Positions 22,409 through 34,400 of a stretch of 64,000 nt of DNA are shown one piece after another (the stretch's first letter is position 1; the number at the start of each line of letters is the position of its first letter). The stretch is from positions 8,750,901 to 8,814,900 of the forward strand of contig NC_087082.1 of NCBI RefSeq assembly GCF_026151205.1. The letters run 5' to 3'. This stretch comes from Bolinopsis microptera (taxonomy: Eukaryota; Ctenophora; Tentaculata; Lobata; Bolinopsidae). Made by a program: the position numbers and the translations under genes. Below the pieces are notes generated by a model. The model made no database searches. It was not told the DNA's origin and saw only the letters and a list, made by a program, of their open reading frames with translations.

Positions 22409-25400
22409 ATGGATACAGGACTTTACAGCTCTACTGGATCTACTGATGCTCAGCAGAAGTTGGCCAGCTTTTGGAATACTGTCAATGAGGAGATAAATAC
22501 TGTTGTAAGTATAATTATTACCAAATTATTTTTTCCATTTCACCCTTTTGTAAAAAAGCAATAGTGAAAGGTTACAAATGGTCTTTTTTGCAGAAAAATG
22601 TGGATTTTGTAGATCGCTGTAGGTAGGTCTGAATATGTCGTCAGTCCTTACTTTCGTTAGTTACCATGTCAACTTGCCGCGCGCACCGCGCAACGATGGG
22701 GGGGGTACCACTGTCCATTTTATCCCTGCACAAAAAAAACTGAAAAAAAAGACAAAGACAAAAGGGACAAGAGGGACAAAAGGGACAAAAAAAGATAATA
22801 GGGACAAAAAAGACAAAAAAGACAAAAAAGACGGGGACAAAAAGGACAAAATGGACAAAAAGACAGGGACCAAATGGACAAAATGGACAAAAAGGACAGG
22901 GACAAACGAGACAAATGTTCAGGAAAAAGAGGAGGAATAAGAAAATCTTGATTAGAGGACGGGCATGCTTTTTCTCCTACTTCATAGGAAAAAGCGAATA
23001 CCCATTAGCTCGATATTGTCGGCATTATATTGTTAATGGAAAAGTAATTGTGTGGGTCTGGGTATCTGCTTCTGGCCGCTATGAGCGTTATGATATTAAA
23101 AGATGATGACTTTTTTGATATCACCACTTGATTAATGGGATTAATGACATATTGACTGAACCGTGTACACATTTATTTATGTGATGCCGTTGATGAATTC
23201 TGCTTATTTCAGTCCCTTCAGTGGTTTCAGTTGATTCTAAGTACAGCAAAACACTGACATGAAAATCTAAATTGTTGATGTCGAGTAGAATATATATACA
23301 TTCTCTACATTTGAGCTTGTCTAATTTTTTGTCTCATTTGTCCAAAATTTTTGTCCCTTTTGTCCCTAGTGTTGTCCATTTTGTCCCCAAAACACTGTCC
23401 TTCACAAAAAAAATGTAAAAAAAGACAAAGACAAAATGGACAAAATGGACAGTGGTACCCCCCCCCCCCCCAACGATTGCTTGCGGAGATGTGGTGTATA
23501 GCTAGCCTGTGGTCAATGAATGCGCGGCGCGAGTGTATTTTAATGTATACTATGTAATGTATAGTATTATATTAGGTAATCGGCCCAATTTGTATGTGGC
23601 ACGCGTAGTGTACTGATGTGTATAAAACATGAGTATAGTTTACTTTCGCTTACAATTTCTTGAATTACAGATACAAGTTAAATTATACAGCAATTGAATT
23701 GATTTTATTTTCAAGTGTTTCCCGTATTTAAACCATAATTTATCAATATTATTATTATGAAGTGAGCTACGGGTATATGACCCCCAGAATATAGGTCGCT
23801 TTTTGAGCACCTAGAAACAGGTGTTAAAACTACTTCTAAGCATGTTTAGGGGTGTAAATATGTACATAATAACCCTTTAAATGTTTCTTGGGTAGTTGAA
23901 AATAATTATTAGGTTTTAAAGTGTACTTTTTTTTTACCTGTAAAAATACCATTTTTTAACAGGGCCCCCAGAATATAGGTCCAAACATCTGTTCCTAAGT
24001 TTTTCTAAAATTGTCACAGACAGTTATATCTTTATATGCAGTCAGAATATGTTGCTGAGACTGTATTGATGATGCCAATGGCTCCAGATACTAAATTCTT
24101 TAAATTGAAATGGTTTAGAGTATACTTAATAGCAAAAAACCAAAAACTACGGCCCCCAGAATATAGGTATGCAAAAATCGTCCTCAAATACTCCATCTTC
24201 ATACATTTTGATGATGCCATCTCTTCAGCATATAATGTTCTTTAACTGTTTCTCATCACTACCCCACATTCCTTAATGCTCAGGGTGACAGAGAAAATGC
24301 AGAATCTTGGTCGCTATCTTTTTTTTAAACCTATATTCTGGGGGCCATATACCCATTAGGTTGGTTCATAAAAACCGAAGTTGATCCAATCGCTCTGGGT
24401 CCAAGCTTATTAGTTGATGCCTTGGCTAAAATACTGCCTTGAAAAATTTCGTGGCTCAACTCCATCGGAATCTGGACCCACGGGCCACGCCCTTATTTTT
24501 CGAGGCCCTTTAAATACAGGTAAAATTCTTAAAATTGCCATTTTTGACCTTTAAACGTCTAGATAGGGCCCCGAAAGCAATTTAGTCTAATATAAACGTG
24601 ATAGAAAGGTTAACATTGGTCAAGGTCTCATGTCTCTACGACCTTGCCATCAACATGTCTCTGCGCCTCCATTAGACCTATATTCTGGGGGCCTGGCATG
24701 TGTTGGACAGATTTTTGTCATGACCATTTTTCGCCATATTTACCCCTCTAGAAAATGACAACATCATTTAAATCTTTCGCTGTCATGACCAAATATACCA
24801 AAATACCTCATGTAGGTCCAAAATTCTTATCCAGAAACATTAGTTACATGCTTTACTCCAACCTAGCAGTAACAGATCCGATTAGTATCGCTTATCTTGG
24901 TTAGAACTGTATCCACTAACATGACCTATATTTTGGGGGCCACCTATATTCTGGGGGTCATTATATACCCGTAATTAGAGCTTATACTTATAGTTATAGT
25001 GAATGGAAATCTAGCGTCCGCCAAAACGAAACAACGAGCGCAATTCTTGTTAGAACATTGGTCAATTTTTGTATTTATATAGTGCTTTTTTTACTATCAC
25101 GTAAAGCCACCTGCATATTCCCAAAGGCTGTGCATGTGGGATACGAAGGACATAAATATGACCAAACACTTTCAACCTTGCAATTTAAAAAAAATTAGAT
25201 AATGAGTTTTGCACATTTCATACATTTTTTAAATACATAGAACTCATGCTCGGTTAGTGAATCTTTATTTGTGATGTTTTGGATGACAGAGTAGATGTTT
25301 AGACAGCACAATTGATGATCAGTCCAGTAAAATTTACAGAGAAATTATTTGTGATGTGTTGCATAAAGTTCCAATTTTCTGTATTTATAAATTGATTATG

Positions 25401-28400
25401 ACTTAAATGACACATTATCAAAAGTAATATACCAGAGGCAGTATGAATTCCCGCTAGATGAATTTACAATTCGAAATCAGCGTCCCATCATTCTATGAGC
25501 AACTGCTACTCAGTTTCTATAACAAGAAGCAAGATATGTTAGCAGGCAGCTCTAAATTAAAAATATTTACTCCGTGGGATACATGCAAAAACGACTGGAA
25601 TGTCAGAAAATTAACCACCAGGCTCAAACTCTAGATATTCCTCAGTTCTCACACCCCCGAACCATAAAGCCATTTTTTCATAGTTTATCACGTTAAAATT
25701 AAATACACCGTGCAACATCTCAATGATATTATCTAATAATCACTTATTATCTTCAGCAAGATTTCAAGACACAGGAATTGCCTCTGGCTAGAATAAAGAA
25801 GATAATGAAGATGGACGAAGAAGTTAAAGTGGGTATATTTCTGAATTTATTTTTCTCGTAACAATTTCAAAATTATGCCGTTCTTATCATAGGTCTGTGA
25901 GTAAATATTTAATTTCTCATCACCAAGTGGTGTATTTGCGAAAATAGGTAGCGTCCCTATAATATTGTGTATTGAGTTGCTTTATTATGATATGCCTTTG
26001 TTGATATTTTTCAATTTTCTGTAGATCAGTAAACAAAGATTTTCGTGATTGAATAATTGATTATATAAATAAATAAGCTTACATTGGTTCCATAAAACAA
26101 AACCTCGAACAATACAATTATAACCAACAAATCATTCTACTTCTTAAGCCTCCTGACAAGCGATCTAATCTTAGTAACAAGATTCTTAGATTTGTTCCGT
26201 TTCTCATTCCCCGAACCACAAGATCTCCTGGAAAACTCAGGAGCTCTCGAGCAGGATCCTATCAAGTTGCCTCCGCAGTTCATCACATTGTACAGCCTCT
26301 CCGGGTGAGGTGTATTCCGAAGGTGTTCCAGGTAGTTCTCCTGCTCTATCTCCGAGGGGGTTGTATCGTAGAGAGTCTCCATGCTGCTCCACGAGCTTGT
26401 CAGATGTAGCCAGGGGTGGGACACGTCTCCTTCAGATCCCGGAAGGGTGCCGTCAGGGAAAGTGAAGCTCATTAGATAGTCGTAGGAGGCTGGACTCTCT
26501 TCTTTAAAGGAGAAGAATGACTCAACTAGAGGGTCCATCTGATGCGGTGTGAAGAGGAACACTTCATCAAGGAGAGAAGTGTTATAGATAGAGGGTGAAA
26601 GAGATCTGGAGTAGGAGGTGTGGTTTAACATTTCAACATGGACCACGTCGTCAGAGGGCTGGGAGATGTAGTGGTGGAACCCGGCAGGATCTCCCATCAG
26701 GTGGTAGGATTCAAACAGAGACATGGTAGGTAGATGAAATGTAGTTATAACTTGAGATGTAGACTGGAAGTGGAACTGATGATGTGAACGGTAATGAGAT
26801 GGAGGCTTATATACCTGCCCACTTCACACCTCACCCCTTATTAGTGCTTGTGTAGGGCTGTGGAATTTGTTAATTGAGAACGGGGAGTCAGGGAGTGCTC
26901 ATTTGGATCGGATCACATGATAAGCGTGAGGTGAAGGTCACGTGATTTGACCAATGTGCTCATGTGAGTTATGGCTGGATACGTCAGTAAGTAGTAATTG
27001 GATCATGTGATCGGATTGCAGATCACGTGCTATTATTGCAGATCACGTGCTATTATGGTTAAGTGCTGCAGCTCACACCCATTGGAAAAGTGGCTCCTAT
27101 TTCTAATGTCATGATCGTTGTGTTAATGACTGCTAATCATGCAATTATTACTGGCACACAGTCCCTAGGAATTTGACATTTAATGATACATCTGCAGACG
27201 AGGTGCATGATATTCTTGAGATCAACATTCTTCACTTTTTATTGGACACTATGACATGCGTAGAAAAAACCTTAACCTGGTAACCTCGTTACCTGCACAG
27301 GAGCAATTCTAATTGCACAATGCATATCCAAATTTTTGTGAAAAAACTGATATGAATCCTATCTGCACAAAATGTAATGTTGTCTGCACACTAAACTTTT
27401 CTCAAAGCATGCACTATGAACTGAAATAACAGTCTATTATATTTAAAGTGTAACAGTGAAAAATCAATTGCAGATGATAAGTGCAGAAGCACCAGTGCTA
27501 TTTGCTAAAGCAGCCGAGATATTTATCAACGAGTTATCTCTGCGAGCCTGGATACACACCGAGGACAACAAGAGGCGAACTTTACAGGTAAAATATGTGT
27601 GCGGTAAATTTACACTATTAGTTATTTAGGTTGCATTCGGTGTTTGGTGATATTCTCGGATTTTTTTCCGAAATTCTCGATACTTCTACTCCAATCTTGG
27701 AAGATATTATCTTGAATTCTGATTTTGTCTCTAGTTGAAACTTTTTTCGTACTTCTCTATCCGATCCTGGGAACAATTTTAGCTAAGAAAAATGTTGTTT
27801 CATTTATTTTACTCACTTAAAAAGTTTAAACAATGTTAAAAAGTTAATATCACTCTTATTGCAGATAAAAATATACTTCATCTGATTATACCTAATCCAT
27901 AATCTCCATCATCTCCCATACCCTAGTTATACTATTAAATGAACTGATGTAAGAAAACATTCCTGAAGTATTCTTCGTAATGTAACTGGGCAGGATTCTC
28001 TCTCCAGCTAATTGCTTAATTACTCTCATTAAGGTACATCCGGGGGTGTAATGAAGTCAATAACTCCGTACATACCTTACATTCATACATGCCTGAGTGG
28101 AGACCCTGAGCTTTTATTTGCTTAATGTTGGTTGTTTAACGGAGCAGGCAGCAATCATACACAGAGCCTTACATTACATCTATAAGTTCACGTACTGACT
28201 ACTGTTATACTGTACCTTTTATTAAATTCAAGATATCTTACTATATATAAAGCGAGACGATATATATGGTTCCGTGCCATTTTACTGACACCACGGCATC
28301 AACTTTAACGCGACTTTCCGCAAAAACCGTAAAAGATATACAACTGAAACTTTTTTGATTGGGTCAAATGCTTTAATGGCCTCCAAATCAGCATGAAAAA

Positions 28401-31400
28401 ATAAAAAATAGGCCAAGAAATAGGAGTTATAGAGCCCAAAATTTGGACCCCCAAGTGGTGTCAAAAACGCGAATTAAAATTAAATAGGTAATAATTATTT
28501 TAGTCTCTTGAGTCTTGACACCATTTTAAGGTTATACGGGTTCCTGCTAGTCTTATTAAATCATGACATCATGTAGAAAATAATAAGGTACGTAGCTGTA
28601 CATTAATTTACCATCTGGAGTAGAGTTAAACCTTGGCAAGATACTGCCTGTTTTAAGATGTAATTTTACACACTCACCCTTTAGTTTCCTTCAAACTAAC
28701 TATCTGATAATTTTACCCTCGCAGATAATCCATCAAGCAATCTTATTAACTTGTTCCCCCTCACCCCCTCATCACAGCTCATGACTTACGTCAACCTTAA
28801 GTTAATTAATCAAATAAGCAGGTTTTATTTTAAACATGTTTTACCCAAACATGCTGGATAAAACTGAGCGTCCATGAAGTAAAAAGCCCCCTGGGTGCAT
28901 TCCAGAGAATTAGTGTTGAGATGTTAACGACAGTAACGAAGACAAATTAATTTGGCTCATTTGCCGCTCAGTTTAGAGTACATTAAAAGTATATTGTACT
29001 TTCCCTTTTCAGAGAAACGACATAGCTATGGCAGTGGCAAAGTATGACCAGTTTGATTTCCTGATTGATATCGTCCCTCGGGATGAACTAAAACCCCAAA
29101 AACGACAGGTAAGACGTTATGTTTTCATGATTGATTCTATCCTCATACTAAAGTGCTACCAGCACTCAGCAGTCATGATATTCAATTTATCCATCCATTA
29201 TTACATATTAATTTTTGATTTTCAACCGTTCCATTATAGGAAACCGTCCAGGAGACTGAAATACGGACTCCAAATGCGGATCAAGTTCAGTATTACTTCC
29301 AGCTGGCAAACCCAGCCACTTCATCAGCAAACTCTACAACTAATATACAAACTGCCTCTAGTACTCAGCCACAACAGGTGTGTGTCACCAGAACAAGTAT
29401 TACAAGAATTACATTTGAATTTTGAGGCATCATGTAGCCGGTGGGCCCGACATGATACGACATATCTTGACACGTCGGGGTTTGTCGGGATTTGTCAGGG
29501 TTTGTCGGGGTTTGTCGGGGTTTGTCGGGGTTTGTCAGGGTTTGACGGGGTTTGACGGGGTTTCCGGTTTGTCGAGCCTGGAGGCTTTTTTTTTTTTTTT
29601 TTTTTTTTTCCAACAAAAAGCCGAGACGGAGTCATCAAGCTTTACGTGGAAAAACACTATACAAGAAGGCCTCATGTAGCCGGTGGGCCCGAGGCAAAAC
29701 CCCTCGTCGGGATATGTCGGGGTTTGTCGGGGTTTGTCGGGGTTTGTCGAGCCTGGAGGCTACATGATGCCTATTTTGAAAGTTTACAAAACACAATGAT
29801 TCAGTAGCAGATCTTGTACAAAATTTAGGTATGGACTGATTTCTAATAAATAAAGACTAAATAAAAAGGAGGCTAATATTTTGAGGGTTTTATCTTGTAC
29901 GAAATCTAAGTTTTATTTAGTGCTTATTAGAAGGGAGTGAACCATTGCAAGGCTTATCGACTTAATTGACAACCATTAGCAGAGATACTTGGCAATTAGG
30001 CAATCCTAAGTAGGTTCAAAGAGTAACAGAAACAGCCGAGATGAGTCCACTTGAGAAAGGCTCTAACTGGGACGTATCATAAACCTGTTGTTGTTGGAAC
30101 ACAGGAGATGTCTGTCAACGCTGGACAACAAATAGTTTCTTTGTAAGACCGGCCATTGTGGCTTGGAAACAGAATGTAGTAACTTGGTAACCTCTTTCGA
30201 AGTATTTTGGAAAATAGCCTAGAGTTGCGGTAATACAATTGTAATAGTTAGTTGATTTACTAAGATCAGATGGAGTGTGTTACTGCGTGCTATTTGAGTG
30301 TAGATTATGCAGGACTGAGTCAATTTAGCGCATTGTATGTATATTTAGTAAATTAATGTCAATTATTAAGTATTGGACTCGTTTAACCAACTCACTAAGA
30401 TTTCTAACGTCTGAACTGATAAATCGATCAAATCCCAGTAAAATAATGCTTTCTTTGTTTTCGTTCCAGTTGGATCGTTGATGACCACACCTATCCTTTT
30501 CAGATTACCAATCAGCAGCCAACCCAGAACTCTCAGCCCATAGTCATTGGCAACCAAGCCAGCCTGAATCTTTCTGTGAGTATTGTTATGTGACTGAAGT
30601 TTCTAGTGCGGCTTGGTGATTGGGTATAATCGTACGGCGGGAAGTTTGTTCAAGGGGGACATGGTCGCAAAAACAGCTATGCGACTAGCAAAGATATGAC
30701 AATTGTGAAAGAAAAGGATCCTTTTAGTCATTTAGTGCGCCTTTGATGTTTCCGCGCGCGCTATGCGCGCCTATCACCCAAATTAAATGCGAATCACGTG
30801 AACTTCTGATGTAATCCCCGACAGAAATAGTCAGTTCCACGATATGAAATAGGTGGAAAATACGTATTAATGAACTGAATCAGATCATATCAAAAAGTAG
30901 AGACTGACCATTGATATGACTGGCTGAACTGTGGCAAAAGATTTAAGTATGAACCTAGCTTCTGATATCAGAGGCATCACATCCCATCTAAGGGGGACAT
31001 AACGGCAACATAATATATCGTCTGGAGGTGATGGAGCCTTCTTATCCCATTTGGGGTGCAGTAAGCTTCATATTTTATCTGGAGTTTATTGTCTGATGGA
31101 GGCTGTAAGCAGTGGCGTAACTTTGCCTGTTGGCGCCCCCCCCCCGCTCAGTGACGAAAAGTGCCCCCCCTCTCTAAAATGTTTTGTGTCCCTAAAAAAA
31201 AAAGTACCCGACCTTTTTTTCTCGCCCCCCTACAGCTTTTTGCGCCCCCCTGAAGCAAAAAAGGGTACCCCAAATATTTTTTTCGCGTCCACCGAACTAA
31301 ATTGGACAGGAAAATACACAAATAAGGCGTTTTTTTAGTGAAAGGTCCTAAAATTCAGGAAAATTGCGCCCCCCTTATACGGCGCCCCCCCCCCCTCCGC

Positions 31401-34400
31401 ACAGCGGGGTCTGCGGGGCCCTAAGTTACGCCACTGGCTGTAAGTTGAGATGTTACAAAATTGAAAATAGAGGTGGAAAAATTAAACATTAACCTTGAGC
31501 CATTTAGATGAAGGGAAGATGAATGGCGTTTCTAATAGTTTTCTCAGATTGTATACAATTTTATAGTTACTTTTATTCAGATTATTTTTCAAATTGGTCT
31601 ATATCATAAATAAGCTGAGTTAGCCGTGTACCGTTATTGAGCCTCATTAAATTATTGTTTCCAATGAGACTCAGTGATGAGTTAGGGAAGCTAGAAGTTA
31701 CGAAATTCACACTAAGATTCACACCAAAAATTTGACAACGGATCCGAATTAAAAAACTGGGCATTTTCGAAAAGATAACGGTCAAATACATGCACGAAAC
31801 AAATACGAAGATAATTCTAACTGTAAAGAGTAAAAATAGATAGTGTGTTTTTAAAAGTACTTTTCGTAAGTACATCAAAGACATCAAAAACATCACGGAC
31901 TCCTTAGGGGCCATCCCTTGTAAAATGTAGCAATTTTCGCTTTATTTTTCACCGAAATTCCAGACGTCAGAATTGAAACCATCCCCCTCATATACCGGAC
32001 GTACTAAATAGATGGCCTCTCATCTAAATATTCGAAAAATCCAGGACGGAAGCTGAAAACTCCAGCGTTAAGCGTATGTGACATATCAACTAGAGACAGT
32101 ATTAAGATTAGGGTCGTTACTACTGCTAGGCCATCGACCGTTCTATTACTTCCTTCATCTCCTTTATCTTTTATATTGTGTTTGTGGTAAGTGTATGATT
32201 TTTTTATCTAGTACTGAGTATGACGCGTTTTATCGGGTTTATGTTTCTATTTGCTCCAGTTTTCCACATACATTTTACCTTCTATTTGTATTAAATTTTC
32301 ATCAAAAACTGCGGAGATTTTGAATTCGAATCATCTAAGTTTAAGTGCGAATCTCGGTTTGCACGTTGTACAGGGTAGGCTGAAAGTCAGTACACATACG
32401 TTGGGGTTTGTAGCTCAATCGCCGAGTGCCCGATTGAGATAATCATCACTGGTTCGAGGAAAGCATCAAATAACACCAATAACATCAAATAACACCAATA
32501 ACATAAGAATGATATTCATTTTTGCGAATGAACGTAGTTTGAATTAATTAGTAGTCAGAATTAGAATATTTGACACTTTCCTATGAAATGGGCCGAAATG
32601 TATGCATGTTACTATAAAGGACGACTTTCAAAAGGAGACTCTGTGGCCACCGAAGTCTCAATTACGTCACTTTTACACATAATACGAATAAAGCTAGATC
32701 AATCGTGAAGAGTGAGAAGCTTCGAAACGTAACATCAGCTTTCCTTTATCACACATCGTCGTCACTGAGTCTTATCAGAATTCTGCGAAATTCTGCAAAA
32801 TTGTGCAAAAACAAGATTTCCGCAATTTTTATTAAATTATCATCATCGTGATAACGTTTTATTAGTAATTTCGGTATCATTTATGTTATAGCAGCCCCAG
32901 TCAATAATAAACTATTTTTCAGTCGAACAATACCCTGCAAATTCAGCCAACTCAAGTTATGCAAACAGTTGGGCTGCAGCAGAATGCCGGTATTCAAGGT
33001 AGGTCTTTTAAATATTGTCGTTTAGAGCTCTAGTATTTTAATATGCACAGCTGTTTTTTATAAATCTCCAATGCACTCTATTTTTATTTGTTAGATTTAA
33101 CCTTCTTTTGTTTAAGTTTATAATTGAAACTCAACCTTTAGCGGGGAGGAGATAGCTCTTTGACCGTATCTTTGAATGTACGGTGATATTGAATAAACTA
33201 GTGGCTTAGTGGCTATCTGATTATGATATATTACAGTTTTAAATAATGGCTTTAAGTTGCCTCCAACTCTGCGAAAACCCACCATTTGGATATTGAAGCT
33301 AATCAACCTCCCAATAAACGACATTAAATATTGTTAATTTCAGTTACACAGAACAACACTCTAACTCAAAACGCTGCCAGTAAGTGACTAGAGTTACCAT
33401 GTTACCATGGTTACTGACTCATCCTGAATTACAATCAATATGTGCAGCAGTTTGTTTTAGTGAGCCACTTGCTAGTAGCCAGATTTGCTGTTCAGGTTTT
33501 ATTTAAGTCTCAGCCTGTCTCCCGGGACCCGGAGTGACAGGTCTGAGACCATTTCGTACGAGACCATTTCGCACGAGGAAAACTTATAACGGGCCTTAGT
33601 ATTATAGATTTCCATAGAATAACAATGATAGCTGTGTAAAAATAGAATATTAATATCCTGTTTTATAAATAGAATATACTATTTTTGAAATGCTATTTTT
33701 GCAATTCTATTAGTCGAGTTGGCTCACATACCACATCTTCCCAGGGCCGAATACCAGCACAGCTGAGAGTAGCAACAGTCAGCAGCAACAGCAGCAGCTT
33801 TATAACATGACCACTCTGAGGTGACTATCTGTGTTTCATGACACACTATGTGATTAGTACGGTTAAACCTCGATTTATCAGGCTTGATATGGGGGAGGAG
33901 ATAGCCTCGGTAAATCGGGGTGCCCAGTAAATGGGAATTTTGTTTTACACTCAACAAATTAGAGTGATCAACATCGGGGGATCTGAAGGGAGGGGAATCT
34001 ATAAGGACTATCCGGTATATCGCGGTTCCCGGTAAAATTGGGTTTGGCTGCAGCGAGATAAATATTCAGAGCTAACTGATAATTCTCTATACTGCCATTA
34101 AACTTGACAACTGTTCTGTGTTCAATTGAGAGCTCTACTCACGGCGAGTGGTGACTGGTGAGTTAATACACATTCCTGACCACTAATTCTGCTCTCCCTG
34201 TTCTCGCAAGTTCCCCGTTCTGTTGGGATGTTTTTGCTTGAAGTCAGCTTATAGTATTTATAATGCTAAGTAGGATGGGTAGCTATGATACTGTTAGAAA
34301 AAAACAGACCTTTCCCTTTCTAATTTATTTCAATATTGACGAATTATTTCCCGATTACCCTTTCGAAGAGTATTCATTTTGCATGGCTCTTAACGTCGTT

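Noticed and set aside
22635-22940. Lys/Asp-rich protein ([12 protein letters not shown])
   Set aside because: Lies over the GGACAAAA repeat inside a TIR element in an NF-YC intron.
29028-29555. A long plus-strand frame starting [16 protein letters not shown]
   Set aside because: Only its first part is an NF-YC exon (29013-29108); the rest reads through intron, the next exon in the wrong frame and a transposon.
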